Shown: positions 8,801-16,570, counted from the first letter of the stretch. The stretch: 33,461 nt of DNA from Runella sp. (GCA_023254175.1 JALQYJ010000016.1:1-33461); one strand, 5' to 3'. Notes: generated by a model not told the origin, from the letters alone. Translations and numbers: made by a program.

Positions 8801-9322
8801 AAAGTAAAAAGTAGTATCGGAGTAGAGATTGAGCTGGTGCTCAAGACGTTTTTCGGCTGTGCTATAGCGAATTTCGTGCGGACTTTGTCCCCAAAACCAA
8901 AGTGCATCATCTTCGTCGAATTTGCCATCGTTTTCTCCCTTAACGAAAACCGTATTTTCGGTTAAATCGCTGGCCCTGTTTTGGGCGTTTGATTGAGGAA
9001 GCATATACCCCCCATTTCCAAACAAGCGGAGGTTTTTCGGGTTAATTTTGTTGAGAGCAACCCCCAGTTTTTTTAAAAACGGCGCGTCAATTCGATAGAC
9101 TCCCGTTTGTGTTACTCCAATTTTAAGCCATTTACCAGTAGCAAGAACCGAATTTTGATTTTGCCCCCAACTTGTCGTAGCCAATAAGAGTAAGAACAAG
9201 AGGAAGTTTGGGATTTGGGGTTGGTTATTCCGACGATAGGAGGAGCCTACCACCTTTCCGTTCAAGCCATATGTGAGTAAAAGTTTCACGAATAAGTTAC
9301 TGCTTTTGTATTTTTTTCTCAA
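5879..9322 (-). CDS. porU: PorU, type IX secretion C-terminal signal peptidase/sortase (C25 family)
   Basis: A protein of up to 1147 residues. The gingipain-type C25 domain lies around residues 430-800, with His676 in NYTGHGGISIWAD and Cys710 in TATCEFGRYDNPG. The His-Cys spacing (34) is close to that of P. gingivalis PorU. The C-terminus (about 1040-1147) holds a YPNPF segment and beta strands typical of the family. Known: PorU removes the T9SS C-terminal domain of cargo on the cell surface and attaches the cargo to lipopolysaccharide. Start: no ATG lies upstream of the hydrophobic segment IPNFLLFLLLLATTSWGQ (residues 39-56). The longest frame starts at TTG 9322, 6 nt after the sprT-like stop; GTG or TTG codons further in would give a more normal signal peptide. 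The start is therefore uncertain. Confidence 0.93.
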   Translation of the reverse strand: MRKKYKSSNLFVKLLLTYGLNGKVVGSSYRRNNQPQIPNFLLFLLLLATTSWGQNQNSVLATGKWLKIGVTQTGVYRIDAPFLKKLGVALNKINPKNLRLFGNGGYMLPQSNAQNRASDLTENTVFVKGENDGKFDEDDALWFWGQSPHEIRYSTAEKRLEHQLNLYSDTTFYFLQLEATQAGLRLSTYPSGNSGVIQTIFDDYVFRESEIYNRVQSGREWWGEYFGNQTRQDFSADLEGLLPNSPVKVTVASVAAAQVTTKFVVGVNGQTLGEQTMGTVTTYRYDSKGWRTQKTYDGQLSNATTRVTTSLTFDKAGQANAEGYLDFFGLQIQRSLRLYTQPTIFQSLASLTQDSVRYQIGQASAQMQLWDVTNPLRPAAQSFRLSGAEAVFGTSGKLLRRFVAFSETQLLTPVSAQAVSNQNLRDLLTPNLLIISSPIWLKQAQRLATFRRQNDGLDVIVVTTNQIYNEFASGQADPTAIRDYARFLNNRQPNTLKYLLLFGDATYDYKNNLKAFSPLEMTYFVPSYESRESGHPVLSFTSDDYFGFLKSTDGEWVEDFSGNHLLDIGVGRLPVKTITEAETVVDKLIRYVAKRGRGKWQQKIAFVADDGDANLHQQDAENLSTQIASKTASYELQKVYVDAFPQIGTPVHAPEASKTIDRLIDEGVLIMNYTGHGGISIWADEQIVTLQNILSWRNLDNLPLIITATCEFGRYDNPGEVSGAELAVLSPRGGAIAMLTTARPVYASTNFLLNEAFYESALERTSGDVPRLGDLMRMTKNKSFSGVFNRNFTLLGDPSLRLNYPDFDVDITTLDTLKAGGKARISGQIKRGNILVGDFNGVASISIFDKENQLMTLGSEGSKMPYKQYKSKIFEGKVSVKNGLFFADFVVPKNIDTKFGNGLVQIYAINADSSANAIGGSRKIMVGGINTHLNDTQPPVIQMYLNDENFIEDNPVDDSPLLIANLSDDNGINVLQPMTLTLNDTLSVVINDYFSAIQDNFKRGTVRYPFKKLPAGDYLLRLKVADTYTNWNESTLRFKVGKKSTIVKNVIAYPNPFTEQATLQVELVNEGEDVEITTFIYDISGNLVKSEMKTFYNSDAILTAINWNAAMQHHQPVPVGIYVYRITIKSLTRQQTQIVGGKLIKPK

Positions 9323-9328
9323 AGAGTA

Positions 9329-9922
9329 TTACATAAGCTCCACCCAAGCATGGGCTGCGACTAAGTATCGTTTTTGTGAAGTTTTTTCAATACAAACGAT
9401 GCGGGTACGGCGTTGCGTGCCTCGGATAAAGACTTTTTGTTGTAGACGAAAGGCTTGTCCTTCCGACAACTCACTTACCATGACCAAATCCGAATGGGGT
9501 GCATCAATACTTTTGAGGGCCTGCATCAGCGGCAGAAATGTACCCGTCGAAGCAGTGGGATTATACGAATATTGTGTTAGGGGAGATAAAATTGACGTAG
9601 GAAACGTTTCTATATTGAGCGTGGGAAGCAACAAAGCTCGAAAATGTGCCTTCCATGCTTTTCCGTGTGGAGGCTGGCGGCGTTTGTACGAACGGTATAC
9701 TTCGAGATGTGCGATTTCGTGGAGATATGTGATGAGAAAATTGTAGGAATTAAGGTTATTGTTGATCGTAATTCGCTCACGCTGATTGGGTTTAGCTGTA
9801 AAGTCACCCAAACGGGTATGCCGTGGACGAGTCACTACAAAATCAAACTGATAACGTTCCCAAAGGTCGTAACAATAGGCCACTGAAGGGGCTGGAACAT
9901 GGTGCTCCAGAATGTTCCACAT
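9329..9922 (-). CDS. SprT-like zinc metalloprotein
   Basis: With the ATG at 9922 this is 197 residues; a GTG at 9940 would add six. The zinc site HEIAH occupies residues 68-72 (H68, E69, H72), and H86 in PPHGKAWKAHF fits the third ligand of SprT-like domains. LWERYQFDFVVTRPRHTRLGDF near the start is typical of the Bacteroidota members. Known: the related Spartan/SprT domain is a DNA-protein crosslink protease, but the substrate of bacterial short forms is not established. The stop lies 6 nt before the porU frame, suggesting one transcript. The C-terminal half (residues 110-197) has no recognised domain. Confidence 0.82.
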   Translation of the reverse strand: MWNILEHHVPAPSVAYCYDLWERYQFDFVVTRPRHTRLGDFTAKPNQRERITINNNLNSYNFLITYLHEIAHLEVYRSYKRRQPPHGKAWKAHFRALLLPTLNIETFPTSILSPLTQYSYNPTASTGTFLPLMQALKSIDAPHSDLVMVSELSEGQAFRLQQKVFIRGTQRRTRIVCIEKTSQKRYLVAAHAWVELM

Positions 9923-10062
9923 CGCTAATCTCGCTTCCACCGATAATTTGTTGGTTTAACTGACAACAAGCAAACGCTAAATTCTGCATTTTTGCCTTTC
10001 GAACCAAGCGTTTGCATTTTATGTTCAGTAAACACAAAGTAAACATATAAAGTTAAGTTACT

Positions 10063-10737
10063 ATGAATCACGGACAAGAATTTAGAAAGTACGCAGTAAA
10101 ACACCTTGGCATGAATGGCCTTACGGTAGATGGATATATGAACCACACCGTCGAAAATATGACCCGCGCTATCATTGAAGAGCGCCCCATGAACTTCCGT
10201 GAAGTAGATGTATTTTCGCGTTTGATGGCTGACCGTATCATTTTCTTTGGGATGCCTGTTGATGATCAAATCGCGAATATCGTTGTAGCACAATTGTTGT
10301 TTTTGGAATCAGCTGACCCCAAAAAGGACATTTTAATGTACATCAACAGCCCAGGAGGGTCGGTGTATGCAGGTTTGGGTATTTATGATACAATGCAGTA
10401 CGTTCGTCCTGACGTAGCCACGGTCTGTACGAGCCTCGCGGCGTCGATGGGAGCAGTACTTTTGGCGGGTGGTGCTGCTGGTAAGCGTGCCGCGCTTCCA
10501 CACGCTCGTATCATGATTCACCAGCCGTCGGGTGGAGCACAAGGTCAGTCGGTTGATATTGAAATTACGGCCCGCGAAATTGTGAAGTTGCGTGGTGAAT
10601 TGTACGAAATTTTGGCCAACCATACAGGACAAACAATCGAAACCATTGAAAAAGATTCCGATCGCGACAAGTGGATGCGCTCCGAAGAAGCAAAAGCGTA
10701 CGGTCTTATCGACGAAGTTTTGGTGAGAGAGAAGTAA
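10063..10737 (+). CDS. clpP: ClpP, ATP-dependent Clp protease proteolytic subunit
   Basis: A 224-residue protein with the full S14 peptidase signature. The nucleophile is Ser128 in [14 protein letters not shown], the His is His153 in [10 protein letters not shown], and the Asp lies in the EKDSDRDKW segment. The oxyanion-forming [18 protein letters not shown] is present. About 25-30 N-terminal residues would be the propeptide. Known: ClpP forms a double heptamer that degrades proteins unfolded by ClpX or ClpA/C. No clpX or tig follows in the window, unlike the common tig-clpP-clpX order. A strong terminator (10758-10796) makes the gene monocistronic. Confidence 0.97.
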   Translation: MNHGQEFRKYAVKHLGMNGLTVDGYMNHTVENMTRAIIEERPMNFREVDVFSRLMADRIIFFGMPVDDQIANIVVAQLLFLESADPKKDILMYINSPGGSVYAGLGIYDTMQYVRPDVATVCTSLAASMGAVLLAGGAAGKRAALPHARIMIHQPSGGAQGQSVDIEITAREIVKLRGELYEILANHTGQTIETIEKDSDRDKWMRSEEAKAYGLIDEVLVREK

Positions 10738-10757
10738 GCTATCGGCTTTGTAATGGG

Positions 10758-10796
10758 CGCCAGTGGGTTATGAACCTACTGGCGTTTTTTGTTTTT
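10758..10796 (+). terminator. Rho-independent terminator of clpP
   Basis: A 12-bp stem with one G-U pairs 10758-10769 (CGCCAGTGGGTT) with 10773-10784 (AACCTACTGGCG) around a 3-nt loop, followed by TTTTTTGTTTTT. Confidence 0.92.
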
Positions 10797-10852
10797 GACT
10801 AAAATATCGTTGGCTAAGTCGGGCTATCTACTGTAAACTGCTAACTCCTCAT

Positions 10853-10860
10853 TACTTTTG
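10853..10860 (+). promoter_or_regulatory. -7 box immediately before the RqcH/NFACT start codon
   Basis: TACTTTTG, an exact TAnnTTTG match followed by CGGC, ends only 4 nt before the ATG at 10865. Transcription from it would begin at or next to the start codon, giving an almost leaderless mRNA. The -33 element is not evident. Confidence 0.42.
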
Positions 10861-10864
10861 CGGC

Positions 10865-12439
10865 ATGTATCAGAATTATCATTTTTTACGGCAGTTGAGC
10901 CAAGCGTTGCGGCCGTTGGTGGTTGGGTTGAAGTTCATGGAATGTTTCAGCCAAGAGAAAGACGAATTGGTGATTGTCTTGGCACACGCCCGAGGCAAAA
11001 ACAATTATTATCGTCCGTTTTTTCTCCGTACTACCCTTCGCCCCGACTTTGCTTGCCTGCATTTTCCAGAGGATTTTAGCCGCGCTCGCCATAACAGCGT
11101 CGATTTGTTTGAGACATTGTACGATTTGGAAGTGGTTGATGTTCGGCAGTTTAAAAATGAGCGAGCGTTTGGGTTGGTGCTGGAAAATAATTACACCTTG
11201 GTTTTCAAACTCTTTGGCAATCGCTCTAACGCGGTGTTGTTTCAGGAAGAAACCGTGATTGATTTGTTTCATAACAAACTCGTCTCTGACAACACATTAG
11301 AACTATCCAAACTCGACCGCGAACTCGACCAATCTTGGGAGGCATTTGAAGCGACTGGGTACGACCATCGAAAGCTATTCCCGACTTTTGGAAAGGAAGT
11401 CAATGCGTATTTAGCCCCCTTGCTCTGCGAGGGTCCGACCCCAAAGGGGGAATTGGCCTGGGAAAAGATCCAAGACGTGCTTCACAAGCTAGAGCATCCA
11501 ACGTATTACATTTCTAGGTGGCAGTATCAAATTACGTTTTCGTTGGTACCGTTGGGTGAGGTTATTCGCAGTCATACTGACCCGATTGAGGCACTGAATG
11601 ATTTCTATACTACCTACAATCGGATTGGGGTCATTGCTAAAGAAAAATCGGAGGTGGTTCGGATGCTTCAAAAGCGAATCCAACGTACCGAAAATTATTT
11701 GGAAGAAGCCTTTCAAAAATTGGTAACGGTGGATGGAGAGGTGAAAAATGAGGAAATAGGGCACATTTTGATGGCTAATCTTCACCAAATTCCTGAGCGT
11801 TCCGAACGGGTTACTTTGTTTGATTTTTACCGAAATAAAGACATTGAAATCAAACTCAAGTCTGACCTTTCGCCCCAACGCAATGCCGAAACCTATTACC
11901 GAAAAGCAAAAAACGAACGGATTGAGATTGAAAAGCTACAAGAAAATATCGCGTTGCGTGAGGGAGAACTAGAGGACTTGAAGAACCATTTACAAGAAAT
12001 AGAGGCGTTTGAATCGTTGAAGTTGCTGCGGAAGTATTTGAAAAACAATAGTCTGTTGACCGACGCTCCTATTCTTTCCCCAACTCAATTATTCAAACAT
12101 ACAGAATACGAAGGTTACGTGATTTTGATTGGAAAAAATGCCAAAAACAACGACCTTCTCACCAAAAAATACGCTTATAAAGAAGACCTATGGCTGCACG
12201 CCCGCGACGTATCGGGCTCGCACGTAGTCATCAAGTACAAGGCGGGTCGTAAAATTCCGAACAGCGTTATCGAACGGGCTGCTCAAATCGCGGCTTGGTA
12301 TTCCAAACGCCGTAACGAAACGCTTTGTCCTGTGATTGTTACTCCTAAAAAATTTGTGCGTAAGCCCAAAGGGTTGCCCGAGGGAGAAGTCGTGCTAGAC
12401 AAAGAGGAAGTAGTGATGGTAGAGCCGTGGGGTTTATAA
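10865..12439 (+). CDS. rqcH: RqcH/Rqc2 homologue, NFACT RNA-binding ribosome quality control protein
   Basis: A 524-residue protein with NFACT architecture: an N-terminal NFACT-N region (residues 1 to about 200), a central helical and coiled-coil part (about 260-400, rich in Glu, Lys and Leu), and a C-terminal NFACT-R domain (about 415-524). The NFACT-R part includes DLWLHARDVSGSHVVIKY, IPNSVIERAAQIAAWYSKRRN and GEVVLDKEEVVMVEPW. Known: RqcH binds obstructed 50S subunits carrying peptidyl-tRNA and recruits tRNA-Ala to add C-terminal alanine tails that mark the nascent chain for proteolysis. Its neighbour here is clpP, a plausible downstream protease, although a terminator separates them. The stop overlaps the stop of the convergent lacI-family gene by 6 nt. 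Confidence 0.9.
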   Translation: MYQNYHFLRQLSQALRPLVVGLKFMECFSQEKDELVIVLAHARGKNNYYRPFFLRTTLRPDFACLHFPEDFSRARHNSVDLFETLYDLEVVDVRQFKNERAFGLVLENNYTLVFKLFGNRSNAVLFQEETVIDLFHNKLVSDNTLELSKLDRELDQSWEAFEATGYDHRKLFPTFGKEVNAYLAPLLCEGPTPKGELAWEKIQDVLHKLEHPTYYISRWQYQITFSLVPLGEVIRSHTDPIEALNDFYTTYNRIGVIAKEKSEVVRMLQKRIQRTENYLEEAFQKLVTVDGEVKNEEIGHILMANLHQIPERSERVTLFDFYRNKDIEIKLKSDLSPQRNAETYYRKAKNERIEIEKLQENIALREGELEDLKNHLQEIEAFESLKLLRKYLKNNSLLTDAPILSPTQLFKHTEYEGYVILIGKNAKNNDLLTKKYAYKEDLWLHARDVSGSHVVIKYKAGRKIPNSVIERAAQIAAWYSKRRNETLCPVIVTPKKFVRKPKGLPEGEVVLDKEEVVMVEPWGL

Positions 12440-13585
12440 CCGTATCGACGATTTTCTAATCCGCAATTCTCCTCGCATTTTTTTAATGATTGGGCTAAAG
12501 GTATCGCGATGAATGATGTTATCAATGAGTAATGAGGCCGCCGTTTCGCCCATTTCAAACGGAAAAAGATGAAAGACTGTCAATGAAGGCTCAATTAGCT
12601 CGGCAATGAGTTCATCCCCAAAACCTACAACGGCGATTTCTGTGGGAATTTGAATTTTACGATGTTTGAGTTCTACCAAAAGCTCAATGGCATTGCCGTA
12701 GTGAATGGCAAAAATCCCGTCGGGAGGTTCTGGAAGTGAAAGCCAGTGATTAAGCGCCGTCAACGATTCGCTTTGCTTAAATTCAGTGTGATAAATCAGG
12801 CTGTCATCCAGAGGAAGCCCGTAGTGTCGTAGTGCGGCTTTGTAGCCTTCCAAGCGTGTTTGGCTGATTAATAATTGGGGTGGCCCTGCACAAACAGCAA
12901 TCCTGCGGCAACCCTGCTGGATGAGGTGCTCGACCAACGCAAAACTTCCTTCAAAATCTTTTTGAACCACTTTGGCCGTTTCCACTTCGTTACAAACGCG
13001 GTCGAAGTGGACAATCGGAAGCCCTTTTTTGAGTTGCAAACGAATGTGTTCAAACGAAGTCGTTTCTTTGGAATGACTTATCAATAGACCATCTACTCGA
13101 CTAGCTACTAGTGCCTGTACGTTGAGTGTCTCGGTCGAATGTGATTCGTTTGACTGACAAATCATGACGCGATACCCAGCTTCCGTCGCTACGTTTTGAA
13201 TCCCTGCCAACACTCCCGCAAAAAAAGGCCGTTCGATGTTGGGAATCACTACCCCAATCGTGTGTGTTTCGCCGCGGTGAAGGCTCTGCGCCAGTAGATT
13301 AGGTCGGTAATCCATTTCATTGGCAACTCGCAAAATCTCTTGTCGCGTCAACGAATTGATGTCAGTACTTCCATTTAAGGCCCGCGAGACGGTAGAAGGA
13401 GCGACTCCGAGCGACTTCGCAATGTCAATGATGGTAGTTTGGCGGGCGGCTTTCTGAGGGGAAGCTGCGGGTAATTTTATCGTAAAATGCACCTGACACG
13501 TTTTACAATAAAATCGCTGACGCCCTCTCAAAAAGCCAGCTTTCACTACTTCTAAAGTCGATTGGCATTGCTTACACTCCCCCAT
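12434..13585 (-). CDS. LacI-family transcriptional regulator with N-terminal zinc ribbon
   Basis: A 383-residue protein. Residues 1-38 form a CxxC...CxxC zinc ribbon (C4, C7, C28, C31) with the segment KAGFLRGRQRFYCKTCQVHF, which resembles the ribbon of IS1 InsA-type transposases. Residues about 50-105 are a LacI helix-turn-helix (TTIIDIAKSLGVAPSTVSRALNG) and hinge helix (YRPNLLAQSL). Residues about 110-383 are a periplasmic-binding-protein-like effector domain (HTIGVVIPNIERPFFAGVL). Known: LacI proteins bind palindromic operators and are released or recruited by sugars. It is divergent from the xylan/uronate block, and a 16-bp palindrome with a central CG lies in the shared region, so it is the likely regulator of that block. 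The effector is unknown. The extra ribbon is unusual for the family. Confidence 0.92.
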   Translation of the reverse strand: MGECKQCQSTLEVVKAGFLRGRQRFYCKTCQVHFTIKLPAASPQKAARQTTIIDIAKSLGVAPSTVSRALNGSTDINSLTRQEILRVANEMDYRPNLLAQSLHRGETHTIGVVIPNIERPFFAGVLAGIQNVATEAGYRVMICQSNESHSTETLNVQALVASRVDGLLISHSKETTSFEHIRLQLKKGLPIVHFDRVCNEVETAKVVQKDFEGSFALVEHLIQQGCRRIAVCAGPPQLLISQTRLEGYKAALRHYGLPLDDSLIYHTEFKQSESLTALNHWLSLPEPPDGIFAIHYGNAIELLVELKHRKIQIPTEIAVVGFGDELIAELIEPSLTVFHLFPFEMGETAASLLIDNIIHRDTFSPIIKKMRGELRIRKSSIRL

Positions 13586-13924
13586 ATAATTGTCTTTTTT
13601 CTAGTTAGCTCCAAAACGAGCGTAGCGGCTGCATTGTTATTCAGATTTGAAGTAAATACTTTAATTGCACAAAAATATATAAATTTAGTAATAAAAAATA
13701 CCTATCGGTGGCCTTTTCGGAAACGTTTCCGATAGGTATTTTAGGCTTTTTTTCAAAACAAGACAGTAAATAAGTTGGTGAAATGGGCTTGTTGTAGTAA
13801 CATTAGATTAGAATTAAACAAGAGCAATTTTCAACAAGCGTTTCTTCCTCAGTGCTTTTCTGTATTGAATTGTACTTTTTCTGGAAGTCGAACTAGAAAA
13901 TACCTTTACACTCCAAGCCTTTTT
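13586..13924. promoter_or_regulatory. Divergent intergenic region between the LacI-type regulator and the xylan/uronate block
   Basis: A 339-nt AT-rich region without a convincing gene. On the minus strand, TATTTTTG (13670-13677) could be the -7 box of the regulator gene. On the plus strand, TACCTTTA (13901-13908) is a one-mismatch -7 box that would give a leader of about 12 nt. Between them lies a palindrome and a longer inverted repeat (13695-13742). An open frame from TTG at 13775 runs into the Gfo/Idh gene but reads as non-coding before the ATG at 13925. Confidence 0.55.
13695..13742. promoter_or_regulatory. Candidate LacI-type operator inside a larger inverted repeat
   Basis: A 16-bp perfect palindrome TCGGAAACGTTTCCGA (13717-13732) has the central CG typical of LacI/GalR-family operators. 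It overlaps the right arm of a 14-bp perfect inverted repeat, AAAATACCTATCGG (13695-13708) with CCGATAGGTATTTT (13729-13742). The two structures share bases and are mutually exclusive in RNA. The position, about 110 nt from the regulator start and about 190 nt from the first structural gene, suits control of either promoter. Confidence 0.6.
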
Positions 13925-15334
13925 ATGTCAACCACATCTCAACCCTCTGTTTCTAGAAGAAAATTTCTTGAACTGACTGCCAAAGGAGCAGCAGCAGCAT
14001 CAACGGTCATTGGCGTGCCAACGATTGTACCCGCTTCAGTTTTTGGCAAAAACGCCCCAAGTAATAAAATCAACGTTGGACAAATTGGTTGTGGGCGCAT
14101 TGGCCGTGACCACGACATGGTAGGGACTCTTCAACACGACGTCGCACGGATGATAGCAGTTTGTGACCTTGATAGAAATCGTTTAGAAGACGGAAAAAAA
14201 CTGGTTGAAAACTATTACACCAAGAAAACTGGTAACGCCAACTACGTAGAAGCCAAAATGTACGACGATTATCGTGAAATGTTACTCAATAAGGACATTG
14301 ATGCGGTGATTATCAGTACGCCCGACCATTGGCACTCGCAACCTGCGATTGAAGCGGCTTTGGCAGGGAAAGATGTGTATTTACAAAAACCAACCTCGTT
14401 GACCATTGCGGAAGGGCGGATGTTGAGCGATATTATTCAGAAAAAAGGTACTGTGCTTCAGGTGGGCACGCAACAACGTTCGTCACCGCAGTTTCGGATT
14501 GCAGCGGAGTTGGTTCGGAACGGTCGTATAGGAAAGCTTCACACTGTAAAAGTAGGCCTTCCAGGCGACCCTTCAGGCCCTGCTGCCCCTGCAATGCCCG
14601 TTCCAAAAGGCTTCAATTATGACATGTGGCTGGGTTCAACTCCCGAAGTCCCCTATACCGAAATTGGAGTACATCCGCAAAAAGGCTACGGACGCCCAGG
14701 TTGGTTGCGGGTAGAGCAATTTGGCGCAGGTATGATTACAGGTTGGGGACAGCACCACTTCGACTCGGCAGCGTGGGGAATGGATACCGAACTGACGGGC
14801 CCTATTTCGGTACAGGCCGTGGCGGAGTTTCCAAAATCAGGTTTGTGGAACGTTCACGGTGACTTTATGGTGAAAGCCGAATACGCCAACGGCATTACGA
14901 TGTACACCAGCGGAGGTTTCCCGAACGGTATTCGTTACGAGGGAACAGAAGGTTGGATTTGGGTGTCACGCGGGGACTATGTGGCTTCGGCTAGCGACCC
15001 AGTATCGAGAGAAAAAAGCAGTAAAGCGCTTGATGCCAGCGACCCTAAGATTCTTACGTCGGTGATTGGCGAAAACGAAATTCACCTTTATAAAAGCGAT
15101 GAGCAACACGGCAACTGGCTTGAATGTATCAAAACACGCAAAGCACCGATTTCGCCCGTAGAAATTGGCCATCGCGCTTGTTCGGTATGCCTCATTAGCC
15201 ACATTGCGATGAAGTTGCCACGCAAATTGCAGTGGGATCCTAAAACCGAACGTTTTATAAACGATAAAGAAGCCAATGCGATGTTGAGCCGTCCACAACG
15301 CAAACCTTACGGTACAACCAATATAAAAATGTAA
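13925..15334 (+). CDS. Tat-exported Gfo/Idh/MocA family oxidoreductase (first copy)
   Basis: With the ATG at 13925 this is 469 residues. The N-terminus carries a twin-arginine signal (SRRKFLELTAKGAAAAS), so export of a folded protein with bound nucleotide is likely. A Rossmann domain follows (NVGQIGCGRIGRDHD near residues 48-60). The catalytic-lysine motif, usually EKP, reads LQKPTS with Lys155. The rest is the C-terminal alpha/beta dimerisation domain, with GWGQHHFDSAAWG. Known: family members oxidise or reduce sugars and inositols with NAD(P), and exported Bacteroidota members include glycoside 3-oxidoreductases. The substrate is not readable. It is the first gene of the block and a hairpin separates it from a second family member. 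Sequence upstream of 13925 in the same frame has no signal or motif and is rejected as coding. Confidence 0.88.
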   Translation: MSTTSQPSVSRRKFLELTAKGAAAASTVIGVPTIVPASVFGKNAPSNKINVGQIGCGRIGRDHDMVGTLQHDVARMIAVCDLDRNRLEDGKKLVENYYTKKTGNANYVEAKMYDDYREMLLNKDIDAVIISTPDHWHSQPAIEAALAGKDVYLQKPTSLTIAEGRMLSDIIQKKGTVLQVGTQQRSSPQFRIAAELVRNGRIGKLHTVKVGLPGDPSGPAAPAMPVPKGFNYDMWLGSTPEVPYTEIGVHPQKGYGRPGWLRVEQFGAGMITGWGQHHFDSAAWGMDTELTGPISVQAVAEFPKSGLWNVHGDFMVKAEYANGITMYTSGGFPNGIRYEGTEGWIWVSRGDYVASASDPVSREKSSKALDASDPKILTSVIGENEIHLYKSDEQHGNWLECIKTRKAPISPVEIGHRACSVCLISHIAMKLPRKLQWDPKTERFINDKEANAMLSRPQRKPYGTTNIKM

Positions 15335-15339
15335 TTTGT

Positions 15340-15365
15340 GTCAGGTTTTGAGAAACCTGACTTTT
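15340..15365 (+). terminator. Intercistronic hairpin with short T-run between the two Gfo/Idh genes
   Basis: A perfect 9-bp stem pairs 15340-15348 (GTCAGGTTT) with 15353-15361 (AAACCTGAC) around TGAG, followed by TTTTC. It lies 5 nt after the first stop and 15 nt before the next ATG. It could be a weak terminator or attenuator, and it shares the GTTT-loop-AAAC design of the palindromes at 16571 and 26241. Confidence 0.55.
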
Positions 15366-15380
15366 CAATCATCAAAAAAT

Positions 15381-16547
15381 ATGAAAAAAAGAACGAATCA
15401 ACGTCGTACCTTTTTGAAAGAATCCATTTCCTCGGCCGCAGGAATGATGGCTTTACCTATGTTTCCTTCAATGGCATATGGAAATGTAATTACCGATACA
15501 GTTGCACCTATTGTTGTTCCTCAATACGATACACCGCGTATCAAATTTTCGGTCATTGGTATGAATCACGGCCATATTTATGGTCAAGTAGAAGCAGTTA
15601 TTCGCGGAGGAGGGGAGTTGGTTTCGTATTATGCCAAAGAACCTGATTTGGTAGCGGCGTTTGCGAAACGTTTTCCTAAGGCAAAACTGGCGTCAAGTGA
15701 AAAAGAAATCCTGGATGACAAAGCTATTCAGTTGGTACTGAGTTCAATCATTGCCAACGAACGCGCTCCGTTGGGGATTCGGGTGATGAAAAGTGGCAAA
15801 GACTATATGTCGGATAAGCCTGGCATTACGACGCTTGAACAACTGGCCGAAGTGCGTAAAGTCCAAAAACAAACGGGGCGTATTTATTCTATCATGTACA
15901 GCGAACGCCTCGAAAATAGAGCAACCATAAAAGCGGGAGAACTGGTAAAAGCAGGGGCAATCGGCAAAGTCATTCAGACCATTGGAATGGGGCCACACCG
16001 CATGAACCCCAAATCTCGCCCAGAGTGGTTTTTTAACAAAGAGCAGTTTGGAGGTATCATTTGTGATATTGCGTCTCACCAGTTTGACCAGTTTTTGTTT
16101 TTTACGGGTTCTACGCAAGGCGAAATTGTTGCTTCGCAAATTGGCAACACAAATCATCCTCAGTATCCTAATTTTGAGGATTTTGGAGACGTTATGTTAC
16201 GTGGAAACGGCGGGATGGGCTACATCCGCGTGGATTGGTTTACCCCTGATGGACTCAATACGTGGGGGGATGGCCGCTTGACGATATTAGGGACGGAAGG
16301 CTTTATTGAAATTCGTAAAAATACAGATATTGGCGGTCGTTCGGGAGGGAATCACTTATTTTTAGTGGATCAAAAAGAGACTCGTTACATTGATTGTACG
16401 CAGCAAGACTTACCCTATGGTCGTTTATTAGTGGACGACGTCCTGAACCGTACTGAAACGGCCATGCCGCAAGCACATTGCTTTTTGGCGATGGAACTGG
16501 CCATCAAAGCGCAGAAAAATGCCCAAAAAATTACCTTAACAAAGTAA
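15381..16547 (+). CDS. Tat-exported Gfo/Idh/MocA family oxidoreductase (second copy)
   Basis: The ATG at 15381 gives 388 residues beginning with a twin-arginine signal (QRRTFLKESISSAAGMM). The Rossmann start is IKFSVIGMNHGHIYGQ, and the EKP-type motif reads SDKPGITT with Lys146. CDIASHQFDQFLFFTG is the region that normally carries the active-site His. It is clearly divergent from the upstream copy, so this is not a recent duplication. Known: Bacteroidota often carry two exported Gfo/Idh enzymes side by side; in the B. thetaiotaomicron 3-keto-glycoside system two such enzymes act together. A similar role here is an inference. Position inside the glucuronoxylan block suggests a sugar or sugar-acid substrate. 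Confidence 0.86.
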   Translation: MKKRTNQRRTFLKESISSAAGMMALPMFPSMAYGNVITDTVAPIVVPQYDTPRIKFSVIGMNHGHIYGQVEAVIRGGGELVSYYAKEPDLVAAFAKRFPKAKLASSEKEILDDKAIQLVLSSIIANERAPLGIRVMKSGKDYMSDKPGITTLEQLAEVRKVQKQTGRIYSIMYSERLENRATIKAGELVKAGAIGKVIQTIGMGPHRMNPKSRPEWFFNKEQFGGIICDIASHQFDQFLFFTGSTQGEIVASQIGNTNHPQYPNFEDFGDVMLRGNGGMGYIRVDWFTPDGLNTWGDGRLTILGTEGFIEIRKNTDIGGRSGGNHLFLVDQKETRYIDCTQQDLPYGRLLVDDVLNRTETAMPQAHCFLAMELAIKAQKNAQKITLTK

Positions 16548-16570
16548 GAGTAACTAACTAACCAGCCCCC

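Noticed and set aside
13775-13924. Coding extension of the first Gfo/Idh gene back to a TTG at 13775
   Set aside because: The extension has no family similarity or signal and precedes a clean twin-arginine start at the ATG at 13925.
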